NCBI GenBank assembly: GCA_025331435.1
Contig: JAIWNI010000007.1
Span: forward strand, 62,001 to 126,000
Origin: Choanephora cucurbitarum
Taxonomy: Eukaryota; Mucoromycota; Mucoromycetes; Mucorales; Choanephoraceae
DNA length: 64,000 nt
Reading direction: 5' to 3'
The notes under the pieces are model-generated. The model did not search any database, was not told the origin of the DNA, and saw only the letters and a program-made list of their open reading frames with translations. Position 1 is the first letter of the stretch; the number at the start of each line of letters is the position of its first letter. Shown here piece after piece: positions 1 through 10,157 of the stretch. The position numbers and the translations under genes were made by a program.

Positions 1-370
1 TTGAGCTGCCTTCAATCTCTTCAAAGCATCGTCTTTCATCTTTTTCTTTAATTCGTCCACAGTCAATCCTTGCCTAATGATATGATGAATGTTTGAGTCA
101 ATAAATCCATTATCTTCAACTTACTTTTTGGCCATATCCTTAATCTTATCGGCATATTTACTTTCAAAGTCAATCGGGCGGACTTGTGCATTTAAAAATC
201 TACTCTGAACTAAGTTATGCGTATCAAGTTAATTGAAAGAAGCCCTCATTTTTTGCTTCATTCACCTTACCTGTTCTTGAACCGAGAATGTTGTTTTGCA
301 AAGTGGCATAAGCGCTTTTTCTGTAAGCAACAACATTGCTAGTGATTTGTCGCGAAATACGAGAAAGCAT
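1..370 (-). CDS. ATP11: ATP11-like mitochondrial F1-ATPase assembly factor, N-terminal part
   Basis: Three exons read on the minus strand: 370-271, 209-125 and 73-1, joined by GT-AG introns whose phases close, and open at the left edge. The product starts MLSRISRQITSNVVAYRKSA, an Arg/Ser-rich, acid-free stretch like a mitochondrial presequence. It is followed by a Lys-rich helix (DFESKYADKIKDMAKK) and QGLTVDELKKKMKDDALKRL. A charged N-terminal helix of this YxxKYxxKIxxxA type is characteristic of ATP11/ATPAF1, the chaperone that binds the beta subunit during F1-ATPase assembly in the mitochondrial matrix. Only about 86 residues are visible, so the family call rests on this short match. The start is the ATG at 370; the in-frame extension upstream of it is T-rich 5' sequence. 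The gene is divergent from OXA1. Confidence 0.5.
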
Positions 371-877
371 GATGTAGAATAAAGCAAAAGAGTAAAAGAG
401 AAAGAAAGAAAAAAACAAATAAAACAGCTTGCCCAGGGCCAAGATTTCTCAATCTGGATTTTGACAGTTGGAACAGCAGCTGCTTGTTGTATGTGACTTG
501 TCTAGGGACTTGCTTTTTCTTTTTTTTTTTGTAGAATCCTGGATGCGGGACATGAATCAACTGGGGTCAAAATAAGCTATCACTTTTGTTAAGGTACTCT
601 TCTTCTTCTTTCCTTACTCTCTTTATAGACCTATATCATGCTTGGACTCTCTAGCCGTCTCGTCAATAAGAAGTAGGTTGTTGATACTCTTGACATGAAA
701 TTCGGGAATACTAAAACTGAGTTTGCATAGTGCCTTAGGTCGTATTGCACATACTGCCAATGCTTCCCGCATGGTAAGAAATTCTTCCTTTCTTGTTGAA
801 AAGGAGGGGATTTGCGAAACAGACGAAACAATAGAAAAGCGAGACAGTGTTGTATTGAACTAACACATATATTTAAG
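371..877. promoter_or_regulatory. Shared divergent intergenic region of ATP11-like and OXA1
   Basis: About 500 bp separate the two divergent start codons. It holds A/T tracts but no gene that I can support and no clear TATA element. Both flanking genes encode mitochondrial inner-membrane biogenesis factors, so co-regulation is possible; this is inference from position only. Confidence 0.4.
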
Positions 878-1999
878 ATGTCAACTGGTTTATTGTCCAG
901 CAGTAGAAAGATGCAACCCTTGAGCATAATTGCACAAAGAGCAGTCAAGAACAACCAAGCACGCATTCTCGGCAATGTATCAGTCGTCAATGCTCGTCAC
1001 CTCAGCACAGAAGCCTCTGATAAAGTTGAGAATGAACCTTTGACAGACTCTGCTAAGGAATTGATCCAGCAAGCTACCCAGACCACTTCACCTGACGCAC
1101 TTGTCAATGCTACAGCACAAATTGGCGATTTCAAAGCACTTGGATTATGTAATTTTACACCTGTGGGTGGTTTGGAGGCTATGTTTGAATACATTCATGT
1201 CTACAGCGGCTTGCCATGGTGGGGAACTATCGCCGTTGCCACTGTCGCAGTCCGTCTCGCCCTCTTGCCATTGATGATCAAGATTCAAAGAAACAACGCT
1301 CGCCTGATGAACATCAACCCTGACGTATCGCGTATTATGGAAAACCTCAAATCAGCACAAGCACAAGGCGATGCCTTAGCCACAGGCAAGTATACACAGG
1401 AGATCCAGACACTGTTTCAAAAGAACAATTGTCATCCCATGAAGTCAATGGGTCTTCCTTTGATCCAGATGCCTGTCATGATTTCTTTCTTCATGGCCAT
1501 CCGTAGCATGGCTGAAGTCCCTGTACCTGGCTTACAAGATCAGGGTTTGCTCTGGTTTACTGACTTGTCTGAAAAGGACCCTTATTATGTCCTCCCTGCC
1601 GTCAGTGCATTGGGTGTGATGGCCGTGTTGGAAGCAGGTACTGAAGCAGGCGCTGCCAATCCTCAAAGTAAAGGTATGAAGAATGTTTTCCGTGGTCTTA
1701 CTGTTTTGATGGTACCCTTTACTGCTTGGATGCCTAGTGGTGTTTTTGTCTATTGGGTGACCTCCAACTTTTTCTCTATTGGTCAAATTTTGGCTCTTAA
1801 GAACCCTTCTATTCGTAAAGTCTTGAATATTCCTCAACTTAAGAAGCGACCTGAAGAACTTCAGAAGAATACAAAGGGTTTTATGGAAAACTTCAAGGAT
1901 CAACAAGTACATTATGAAAAGTTAGAAAAGGAAAGAGCTGTTCGCGAAAGACAACAAGCTGCTGCTGCTGCCAGAAGGGCTGCTAAGCGTAGATTTTAA
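878..1999 (+). CDS. OXA1: Mitochondrial inner membrane insertase Oxa1/YidC
   Basis: Intronless, 373 aa from the ATG at 878. An in-frame ATG at 812 would add 22 residues, but the 878 start gives a normal Ser/Arg/Lys presequence (MSTGLLSSSRKMQPLSIIAQ). Oxa1 inserts mitochondrially made and conservatively sorted proteins into the inner membrane from the matrix. The YidC/Oxa1 core starts near residue 105 (GGLEAMFEYIHVYSGLPWWG). It continues through the first transmembrane segment, the Lys/Arg-rich matrix loop (KIQRNNARL, about residue 145), the helical hairpin ending FQKNNCHPMKSMGLPLIQMP, and the later membrane spans (FMAIRSMAEVP, MPSGVFVYWVTSNFFSIGQ). The C-terminus is a Lys/Arg/Gln/Ala-rich tail (about residues 325-373), as expected for the ribosome-binding tail of mitochondrial Oxa1. 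Length and order match the family. Confidence 0.93.
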   Translation: MSTGLLSSSRKMQPLSIIAQRAVKNNQARILGNVSVVNARHLSTEASDKVENEPLTDSAKELIQQATQTTSPDALVNATAQIGDFKALGLCNFTPVGGLEAMFEYIHVYSGLPWWGTIAVATVAVRLALLPLMIKIQRNNARLMNINPDVSRIMENLKSAQAQGDALATGKYTQEIQTLFQKNNCHPMKSMGLPLIQMPVMISFFMAIRSMAEVPVPGLQDQGLLWFTDLSEKDPYYVLPAVSALGVMAVLEAGTEAGAANPQSKGMKNVFRGLTVLMVPFTAWMPSGVFVYWVTSNFFSIGQILALKNPSIRKVLNIPQLKKRPEELQKNTKGFMENFKDQQVHYEKLEKERAVRERQQAAAAARRAAKRRF

Positions 2000-2517
2000 T
2001 TGTTAAGGTGAAAAACTCTTTTGTGTGTGTGTGTGTGTGTGTGTTTATGTGCGTAATGTCTATACAATCTATTTAGAACTGTGTTATTCTTCCTTTTTTC
2101 TCTTTTTGTAATAAAGTATTTCCTTAGTCTTTTTCTTTCATTGTTTATTTGTTTTTGTGGCTGAAAGTTTTGGCCCTTACGCTTCTCTTTAATTACAGGA
2201 AATAGCTTTCATTTAAATTTTTGGCTTATATTAACACACATCAATCTCTATTTCATTAGTGTTCCAAAAGCAACACTTGCATGACTTTTTTTTTTAAGAT
2301 TAGCACGATTAAGTCCTGAACACATACACAAAAAAGCCACATGATTAAAACTTGGGCAATTCAAATTCAATGTTGTATGAAGTGAGTTTATTTTAAATGA
2401 AACAATTGTACATGATGATATATGAGTTTAGCAATTATATGAGAGTATAAAGCAAAAAAATAGAATTTTTTCTTTCTACGAGTGAACAAGAGATGGTGTT
2501 AAGAAAAAAAAAGGAAT
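2000..2517. other. Convergent intergenic region with (TG)n microsatellite
   Basis: Lies between OXA1 and the wall-protein gene, which end towards each other. A perfect TG dinucleotide repeat at 2022-2043 follows the OXA1 stop, and AATAAAG near 2110 is a plausible polyadenylation signal. No gene seen. Confidence 0.6.
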
Positions 2518-3771
2518 TTAAGCAAAGACAAAAGCAACAATGGCAGGAACAGCTAAAGCGACACCAGAAATCAAGTTACGGCTAACACCAGAGGTATTGT
2601 TAGTACCAGTGGAGGGAAGAGCAGAGGAGGCAGCAGAGGCAGCAGAGGAGGCAGCAGAGTTAACAGCAGAAGAGACAGCAGCACCAGCAGAGCCAGCAGC
2701 GGAAGTGATAGCAGCGCCAACAGAGGTAGCAGCAGTAGGTGCACCGGTAGCAGCAGATGCAGCACCACTTGCAACACCAGTAGCAGCAGATTCGGCACCA
2801 CTTGCAACACCAGTAGCAACCGATTCGACAGCGCTAGCACCACCGGTGGCAGCAGATGTAGCGGCAGCAACAGCAGAAGAAACAACGCTAGCAGCACTAG
2901 AAGCAGCAGAGGAACCAAGAGAGTCGGAGGATTCAGTTTCTTCAGCTTGACGCTTGGCATGTACATTGGTTTCTGTAGAATCTTGAGCATCAGTAGTGGC
3001 ATTGGCGTCATCGCTAGTTGTAGTATCATCACTGGCTGTGTTGTTATCGCTAGTTGTAGTGTCATCGCTAGCTGTGGTATCATCGCTAGCTGTAGTGCCA
3101 TCGCTAGCTGTGGTGTCATCGCTAGCTGTAGTGTCATCGCTAGCTGTAGTGCCATCGCTAGCTGTGGTGTCATCGCTAGCTGTAGTGTCATCGCTAGTTG
3201 TAGTGTCATCGCTAGCTGTGGTGTCATCGCTAGCTGTGGTGTCATCGCCAGTGATGGTAGTATTGCTTGTGCCTGCACCAAGATCAATAGATGCGGTTGT
3301 GCCTGCACTTACATCAGAGGTAGTGTTATCAGAGGTAGTGTTGTCAGAGGTAGTGTTACCGCCATCGCTAGAAATAGTCAATCCACCAATGTAAGCCATT
3401 TGGCTAAGATCCTTTCCAACAGCTAATGCATAGTTGTTGCCAGCAGTTACGTTTTCAGGAACAGTTACGTTTATGCTACCAGCAGAAGCATCGACGTCTT
3501 GTGCTAAAGCTTGAACCAACTGAAGAGCACTAGGATCACCTTGCATTAAGTTGATTAAAATTTTATCAATGCCTTGTTGAACATTCTGCCAAGTGACAGT
3601 TTCTTGGTTGCCAATCTGCCATGAAGAACCTTGAAGGGGTTGAACGATAGAAAGAGGACCGCTTTGAGAAGTACCAGTGGTGGCTGTGGTAGAGGAAGTA
3701 TCGCTTGTAGCTTGAGGAGCAGCAGAAACAATAGCAGCAGCAACAAGGATAGAGAGGAAAGAAGTCTTCAT
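2518..3771 (-). CDS. GPI-anchored Ser/Thr-rich cell-wall protein with Kre9/Knh1-type domain
   Basis: Single exon, 417 aa. A signal peptide (MKTSFLSILVAAAIVSAAP) leads into a domain of about 90 residues (roughly 40-130: PLSIVQPLQGSSWQIGNQET, then VTWQN and later ITVPEN-like strands). This is the pattern of the Kre9/Knh1 Ser-Thr-rich GPI-anchored family (PF10342). Then follow Thr/Asn-rich repeats, a low-complexity array of SDDTTA units (residues ~175-255), an Ala/Ser-rich stretch and a hydrophobic C-terminus (SGVALAVPAIVAFVFA) typical of a GPI-attachment signal. The protein is probably secreted, O-glycosylated and held at the membrane or wall. A TATA-like element lies about 70 bp upstream. The exact role (beta-1,6-glucan related or purely structural) cannot be read from sequence. 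Confidence 0.85.
   Translation of the reverse strand: MKTSFLSILVAAAIVSAAPQATSDTSSTTATTGTSQSGPLSIVQPLQGSSWQIGNQETVTWQNVQQGIDKILINLMQGDPSALQLVQALAQDVDASAGSINVTVPENVTAGNNYALAVGKDLSQMAYIGGLTISSDGGNTTSDNTTSDNTTSDVSAGTTASIDLGAGTSNTTITGDDTTASDDTTASDDTTTSDDTTASDDTTASDGTTASDDTTASDDTTASDGTTASDDTTASDDTTTSDNNTASDDTTTSDDANATTDAQDSTETNVHAKRQAEETESSDSLGSSAASSAASVVSSAVAAATSAATGGASAVESVATGVASGAESAATGVASGAASAATGAPTAATSVGAAITSAAGSAGAAVSSAVNSAASSAASAASSALPSTGTNNTSGVSRNLISGVALAVPAIVAFVFA
3007..3249. repeat. In-frame 18-bp minisatellite inside the wall-protein gene
   Basis: About 13 tandem units of roughly 18 bp (core GTCATCGCTAGCTGTRGT on the plus strand), each encoding six residues of the SDDTTA type on the minus strand. 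Units differ by a few substitutions and keep the reading frame. The array also opens long spurious ORFs on the plus strand. Confidence 0.9.
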
Positions 3772-3840
3772 TTTTATGTTTACAAAAGAGATAGGATAAT
3801 GAGGATGAGAAATAAAAAAAAATGAAGCGAATGATCGTCT

Positions 3841-3850
3841 TATTTATATA
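3841..3850 (-). promoter_or_regulatory. TATA-like element of the wall-protein gene
   Basis: TATATAAATA on the minus strand, about 70 bp upstream of the start codon at 3771, a normal spacing for a fungal TATA box with a short leader. Confidence 0.5.
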
Positions 3851-6487
3851 ACTTATTGTTTTCATTATTCTCCAATAAAGTAAAATACTAACAAGAGGGA
3901 AGCAATTGACAGGCATAACCAAATGATGTCAACGTTCTAATAATAGAAGATCACACCTTAAATTAGCACACTTTTTGTTAAAAATCAGGCTTAGTTTATT
4001 CTTTTTGCCAAGTTGATTTTCCTTTTAGTCTATCTTTTCTTAGCCAATCAAAAAAGATCGCCAAGGTTGCTTTAGACCGATGATTTCCAGAGTCCAGATT
4101 GTGTAAATTAACAACATGCCTTTTTTTTTCTTTTAGAGAGACAAGACTATGCAGTCGATTTTTTTTTGCTTTTCTTTTTTTTTTATTTTAAGTCTAATAA
4201 AGCATAAACAAACAAAGCCGTGGGCTGTTGACAAAGTCAGTGCAATCTAGAAAAATGAATCGTTTAAACACGATGAATAAAAAGGAGACGCCATCATTTC
4301 GTTTTGTTTTTCAACTCCGTCTACATTAAGTTGAAAACTATTTTCTGGAAGATTTTAGTTGTACAACCCTAAAGAGTATAGCTTGTGCTAAACACGCTCA
4401 TCTACTTTTTTAGTGCATATCACATATTTTCTGTTAACTTGCATATGAAGCACTTCCTTTACTCTAGCTTCTGCTTTAAAAAAAAATCCAGTAGCTATAG
4501 TTTGTAATGGTCTATACTCTTTTTTTTTCTTCTCTGAGAAAGAGAGGGAGTTTTAGCATACTTTTTTTTTTTATTTCTTCAGCCTTTGTTGTTTACATAC
4601 TTTATTTTGGTTTAGTTAATAAATCGAAACTCTAACTTTCGGTTTCGAATGATTCTCATCAGACTATTAATAGCAACAGCGATCATTTGCGCTCCAAATG
4701 AAGTACTTTGCTAGTTGATGAGTATTTTGTACTCAGCCTCTTTCAATGCGGGGATTCGCAATTTATCAAGTAATAGACTAAAAGTTCTTTATGCCAAGTA
4801 TAGGCATCTTTCTGCCGCCTCGATTATTGCCAATAAGGAACTTGGCTAAGATGAACGTCATATAAGTGCCCGTTAATTCTGTGCAATCATCGGATTGCAC
4901 TTAATATGTCTTATCTTGTTAGAAAAAGATTTGACGTTATCAAACCAATCAGAATAACCCTTCGTTTTTTTTTCCTTCTTATGCTCTTCTATAGCATAAG
5001 ACTTAAAGCTGCATTCAGTTACTGAACAATGACCGGCGTTAATTACTGTTTGAGCCAAATTAACAATAATTACCAAAAATAGGATAGAAAGTAGAAACAG
5101 TGCACCTTCATTTCTTCAAACCAGAAAATAATATAATTAATGGCGATTGATCAGGAAATATGCAATTAATTGGTTTCCTTAATCAACCTTCATATAGAAG
5201 TTTGACTTTGATGGATCAACAGAGAAATGTTTCGATAACTTTGTACCACAATATAGATTGGATGATCATTGCATTTTTGGTCTGATTGACTTCCTATCAT
5301 TTTATTGCGTACAAGCATTTCAATAAAACATAGATAGGAATTGATTTCATCCATGTGTCAAGCCCTCTATTGACTGAAAATATATCCTAATAGCCTGGCG
5401 ATCTGAATGATAAGAGGTTCTATCTGGTTGGTATACGATAGAGCAGATTGGCTGGTTGCAGTGGCTCGTTGTAGCCTTAATCTTGCTCTTAAGAACAGGG
5501 CTGACTTAATTGATCTAGAACATATATCATGGTTAAAATTATATCTTCTTCTTACCTTCAGTATTTGATGTCTATTTCAGCTTTCTTTGATAATTTTCCT
5601 GCAGATAAATACATAGTCTTTTAGTGCTAGTATACTTAGACTACTAATAGCATAAAACATCATTGTTTTTTGCAAAAGCATTGTTTTCTGTTTCTTGGGG
5701 CTGAAACAAAGGAGTGAGAAAAAGATGATCAGGAAAACTATGATTTCGAAAGCTTTGCTTTAACGTTTTAGAGCAATTGGCTTTTCTCTGATGTCCTGGA
5801 AAAAGTACTTTTACAGAAAGGTGTATGATCATTTACTCAAGAACAGTGCACTACCCAAAAAGAGACAGGAATATTGCGATCAAAATTCAGATTAGTTTTG
5901 ATATCATTGGAAATACGCAGAAGCCTGACTTCCTTGATAGAGATGCTTTTAACTTCTATGGCTCATAGTAAGCATCGTTGTATCTATGACTTGAGAATGT
6001 GACTTTAGCAGATATATCGCCATTCTTATGTGTAGTCGATTGTTTTGAGTTCGATGTGGCAATTCATTTTCTTAGGCCTGCTTCTGCTATCAAATTTTGA
6101 TTATGCTTCAGTTATGATTTACTTACAGGATTTTCTTCTTTGTCATTACCTTCCAATTCAAATCCTTAGACAACCTTCAAACCAAAAAGAAATCTGTTAG
6201 ACGAAGATTTAGAATGTCAGGAGAAACCTTTGTTGTTTCTGACATATGAGCAACCAAATAGTAAGCGAACCCTATTCTAATATCAAAGCTTGTTTTTTTT
6301 TTGCATTTCTTGTTTTGTCCAAGCAATCTCTACGTACCTTTTTGTTGAATTAGATGCGTTATTGTATAGTAGCGTTTTCAATCAGTCTCTATATGTATTC
6401 GTAGATGCCAGCCCTTAAGATACCTTTCAAGCATACAACCCTATCCTGCACTTATGTAATAGGCTTAGCTTTTTTCTGATGGCAGTA

Positions 6488-6630
6488 CAGTAGTCGCTCT
6501 ATTTAAGAGTAGTGATCCTTCAGAACCAAAATCGCTTCAAAGGCTAAAATACCATGTGATTTGAGAGTATGCGCAACATAAGAGTAGCATTTCTCAAGAA
6601 TATTAACACTTTTAAATAAAGCGACTATTG
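6488..6630. mobile_element. MITE copy 1 (TIR CARTAGTCGCT, about 143 bp)
   Basis: The left end CAGTAGTCGCTCTATTTAAG and the inverse of the right end, CAATAGTCGCTTTATTTAAA, match at 17 of 20 positions. A second copy with the same ends and related interior lies at 9260-9426. TA at 6486-6487 on the left and TG on the right suggest a TA target duplication with one mutated side, as in Tc1/mariner-type MITEs. It has no coding capacity. It sits just beyond the 3' end of the old yellow enzyme gene. Confidence 0.8.
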
Positions 6631-6727
6631 TGATTTTTTTAAACAACTATTTTATTATTGATATAAGGTAAAAAAGTAAAATCTAATTCTTTATCGAATG
6701 GCTGAAGATTCAAACAAGACTAAGTGC

Positions 6728-7831
6728 TTAGTCCTTGGACTTGTAAAAGGGATAATCGGTATAGCCAGTAGCTTCATTAGTGTAGAAGGTAGAACGATCA
6801 TACTTGTTGAGTTCCCATCCATTGCGGATACGTTCAGGAAGATCAGGGTTAGCAATAAAAGCACGACCGAAAGCAACCAAGTTGCCAGTCTTTTCAGCAA
6901 GTTCGATAGCATGAGGAATGTTGGTAGAGAAACCGCTGGCAACAACGATGGGACCCTTCCAGATCTTGCGGTAAGGCTCAAGTGAATCGTCACTGTTAGT
7001 TGTGTTTCCGAAAGCATCACCTCGGGGTTCGACAAGATGAAGATAGGCAAAGTCAGGATGGTGTTGTTGGATTTGAGAGATCAAATAACTCCAAGTTTCA
7101 ACGGGAGTATCATCCTGTACATCTTGAATTTCACTGCCAGGAGAGAAACGAATAGCTGTACGATCAGCACCAATGGCACCGGCAATAGCATCTACAATTT
7201 CAAGAGCAAAGCGAGTTCTGTTCTCAATCGATCCACCATATTGGTCTGTACGCTTGTTGGAGCTTGAGTTTATGAATTGATCAATTAAATGGCCATTGGC
7301 ACTGTGGACTTCAACACCATCGAAACCGGCTTCAATTGCATTAAGAGCAGCTTGACGATAATCTTCAATGAGCAACTTGATCTCTTCTACTGTAAGAGCA
7401 CGAGGGACTTCAGTATCTCTACCATCATAATGCTTGCCTCTGACAGCAATAGCGGAAGCAGACACAACTTGTTCAAGATTGGGGTTGAGGTACTTGGAGC
7501 CAGTACGACCAACGTGCCAGAGTTGCAAAAAGATGAGACCTCCCTTTTGATGAACAGCTTCAGTTACCTTCTTCCAGCCTTCGATTTGTTCTTGGTTATA
7601 GATACCAGGAGCCTGAGGGAAACCACCAGCAAGACGGTTGATGAAAGTAGCTTCAGTAATCAAGAGACCATTTTCAGAAGTTCTTTGTTTGTAGTATTCA
7701 ACCAACAAATCGTTAGGAACAGCTTCAGTTGTAGCTCTGAAACGGGTCAAGGGAGCAAGAACAACACGGTGGTTCAATTCGTAACGACCAACTTTAACAG
7801 GAGCGAACAAAGCAGAATTGGCAGCAGACAT
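6728..7831 (-). CDS. Old yellow enzyme family NAD(P)H:flavin oxidoreductase
   Basis: Single exon, 367 aa, full length for the family. It is an FMN-dependent TIM-barrel enzyme that reduces activated alkenes of alpha,beta-unsaturated carbonyls using NADPH; the physiological substrate is unknown. Signatures: LNHRVVLAPLTRFRA near the N-terminus (about 19-33), the FMN-binding LQLWHVGR (102-109), the substrate-binding His176-x-x-Asn179 in VEVHSANGHLIDQF, the DQYGGSIENRTRF loop (196-208), and VASGFST and VAFGRAFIANPDLP for the FMN phosphate. The position two after Asn179, normally the Tyr proton donor (NGY), is His181 (codon CAT). A TATA-like TATATAAAG at 7911-7919 lies about 80 bp upstream. The gene lies between two copies of one MITE. 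Confidence 0.93.
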   Translation of the reverse strand: MSAANSALFAPVKVGRYELNHRVVLAPLTRFRATTEAVPNDLLVEYYKQRTSENGLLITEATFINRLAGGFPQAPGIYNQEQIEGWKKVTEAVHQKGGLIFLQLWHVGRTGSKYLNPNLEQVVSASAIAVRGKHYDGRDTEVPRALTVEEIKLLIEDYRQAALNAIEAGFDGVEVHSANGHLIDQFINSSSNKRTDQYGGSIENRTRFALEIVDAIAGAIGADRTAIRFSPGSEIQDVQDDTPVETWSYLISQIQQHHPDFAYLHLVEPRGDAFGNTTNSDDSLEPYRKIWKGPIVVASGFSTNIPHAIELAEKTGNLVAFGRAFIANPDLPERIRNGWELNKYDRSTFYTNEATGYTDYPFYKSKD

Positions 7832-7910
7832 TTTTTGATTTGATTGGTTTGTAGTAGATGAAGATTTTGTTTGTTTGATAATGATTTGAATTTAACGACA
7901 AAAATCATGT

Positions 7911-7919
7911 CTTTATATA
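7911..7919 (-). promoter_or_regulatory. TATA-like element of the old yellow enzyme gene
   Basis: TATATAAAG on the minus strand, about 80 bp before the start codon at 7831. Confidence 0.5.
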
Positions 7920-9259
7920 CAATCTTTTTTTTTGACAATGAAGGTGTCACACAAACACAAAAAAAAATAGAGTTGACATGAATTGTAAAGAGAAATAACA
8001 TTGACATGGATTATTAATTCGTTACGGAAAAATTTGACCGATATTTTTTTTGTCAGTTTGGTGTAAACACCATTCAAGAAGTCTCTTCCCGCTTTTTATC
8101 CGAAAATAAGCGCTGCTTTGATCAAATTTAAACTATTGCCTTTGTAAGCAATTGCAAACATTCTTGATCTAAAAGGTGCAAAAAGACGTATTTGTTATTT
8201 GATCTGTGAGAAGACACAATTTCAAATAGACGAGATGTATGATGCTGTTTGCTTCTTTGAACTGTAGGGTTAAATTGTATCATTTGATAATAGCGCGTGC
8301 CAATTATGTGATCTATCCAGGTTTACACTAATTCAAGCCGTAGTGGGGAACTTCGGTGGGCTCTTTGAGCTGAATCATAGTGTCTATAAATAGAAAATCT
8401 TTTGATTTGCAGCGGCATACACAGGAAGTTTCACTTTAAAATTTTCTTGTAACTCATGGCTGCTTTTCAAATCAAGAGTACTATCATGGTCAAACTATCA
8501 TTATCAAAAAGAAAAAAGTCAAAGTCGGATTTTTTACTTGGGATGAAGAAGAATGAAATCAGCGCCATATTGATGGCTGATTTGATCTTAATGCGTTTAT
8601 GAGTTGAACTTAAAAACTGTTCCTGGATTTTGTTTTTCCCATATTAGGATACACCTCATGCATGAATTCTTAAAAAAAAAATCAGTCAGAAATTGACGAC
8701 TTTGTAAGACATCCGAGGGAAAGAGACATGGTGACAAAACAGGATAAGCCTAATAATGGCAATTTGATTACCACATCATTTGTTTTCTTGTAGAAGAGCT
8801 ATTGTGCATAGAGCAGAACTCTCTGAGCCTTTATTTATGCTTCCCTGTCAAGTACAATGGTTGCTTATTTGAGATCATGATTAGTGTAGGAGTAGCACAC
8901 CGCGAGGATATTGGCACATCTTGAATAATATCACTACACTAACACAAACTGCGATAAGTTTCAAGCCTACACTTTTAGAGACAAAAGTGCTCTCATCATA
9001 ACGAAATGATCGGCAATCTACCAAGCTGCAATTTGTGCCTCATATTCTAAGATTTTGCCTTTCTTTGATAGTTCTCATATCATGCTCTTCTCTGCATGAG
9101 AGACAAGCTTTATTGATAGAGATAAGCACTTTGATTGTTGGTATTGATAGAAAAGCAACAAAACGAAAGAACTAAAGAAAAAGGATGAGTGTATCTTTTA
9201 GACCACTATCATCTACTGAATTCCAATTCCTAGATCCCATGAAAAAGCACGATAGCATG

Positions 9260-9426
9260 CAGTAGTCGCTCGATTTAAGAGTGTTTGATCTAGGAGTATG
9301 CTTGGTATAAGGGCGCATTGCTCTAACTTGAAAATCGCTTCAAGCACTAAAATATCATTCGATTTAAGAATATATAAGAGTAGCATTTCCCAAGAATATG
9401 CACACTCTTAAATAAAGCGACTATTG
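9260..9426. mobile_element. MITE copy 2 (TIR CARTAGTCGCT, about 167 bp)
   Basis: Same orientation as copy 1, with ends CAGTAGTCGCTCGATTTAAG and (inverse of right end) CAATAGTCGCTTTATTTAAG. The right flank is TA (9427-9428) and the left flank TG. Interior blocks shared with copy 1 include AATCGCTTCAA, ATAAGAGTAGCATTTC and CAAGAATAT. The subterminal TCGCTT and GATTTRAG blocks recur inside the element. Confidence 0.8.
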
Positions 9427-10157
9427 TATCTTAACGTTAACCGTGTTTATCAAAGTGGAAAGAAATGTATTCAGTAAGTCGACATGATGATACTCACTTA
9501 CTTTCTTGTTAGCTGGCTGTGCTGATAATAATTCATTCATTTTGTTTATTGCAAACTACTTGATTTCCAAATGCTTTCTTTTGACTCACAAATTTTCTAC
9601 TATAGCAATACTAGTACAAATATACAAACAAATAAAGATAGTTTTCTACAAAAAAGAAAAAAAGACAGGTTGTTATACTACATGTATTTTCCTTAGAAGA
9701 CAAAAAGGAAAAGGAAGTGTGTTATGTTGTGGCTGTCGGTATGCTTCATCTTCAAATAAACGGTTCATATTGAACACATAACGAACTAAGTTTCAACCAA
9801 AAGCAATACATGTGAACTCTATCGATAGAATCTCACTTAATGAAAGAAATCGCTCATAGCCTTTGAGAGTTACTTCTGTCTATGAAAGAAACATCAATCA
9901 TATAACATCTCTAGCAATATATTGATTTTCTTTTGTAGCATGATACATAGCTATTTGGCTGTGCTATCGGAACATACTTGTGCCCTTATCCTGTTTATGG
10001 TCATTGTATCAGCAAGACCTTTAAGTTTTCTTTATGAGAAAGGCAGAGAACAAAAAAAGTCCCTTATTTTTTTAAGGGCTTCTTTGACGAGCTATTAATA
10101 ACAAGTAATACAGGAAAGTTTATTTAATATAAATTAATCGTGCCCAAGAAAGCCGTT

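Larger units (their letters stand above)
3772..6690. other. Gene-poor AT-rich region
   Basis: About 2.9 kb without a gene I can support; the open frames are short, lack family signal and do not join across plausible introns. It contains the promoter of the wall-protein gene at its left end and one MITE copy (6488-6630) at its right end. Much of it may be decayed repeat sequence, but I cannot identify the source. Confidence 0.5.
7832..10157. other. Gene-poor AT-rich region
   Basis: About 2.3 kb between the old yellow enzyme promoter and the 3' end of the phosphate transporter. Apart from the second MITE copy at 9260-9426 I see no gene, RNA gene or other repeat. A 91-residue open frame at 9506-9781 has no coding character. 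Confidence 0.5.

Noticed and set aside
3010..3250. Regular repeats considered as a CRISPR-like array
   Set aside because: Units are directly contiguous, without unique spacers, and lie in-frame in a protein gene of a eukaryote.
2540..3426. Long plus-strand ORFs opposite the wall-protein gene (Ala- or Ser/Cys/Val-rich)
   Set aside because: They are translations of the 18-bp repeat and of Ala/Ser codon bias on the other strand; the minus-strand product has a signal peptide, domain and GPI tail.
4620..4700. Segment with a TTCGAAT motif considered as a tRNA B box
   Set aside because: No matching A box, acceptor stem or anticodon arm could be folded around it.
4873..5076. 67-residue minus-strand ORF in the 3.8-6.7 kb gap
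   Set aside because: No recognisable domain and no connection to other open frames; probably chance.
9506..9781. 91-residue ORF in the gap before the phosphate transporter
   Set aside because: No family, irregular composition, and no neighbouring exon.
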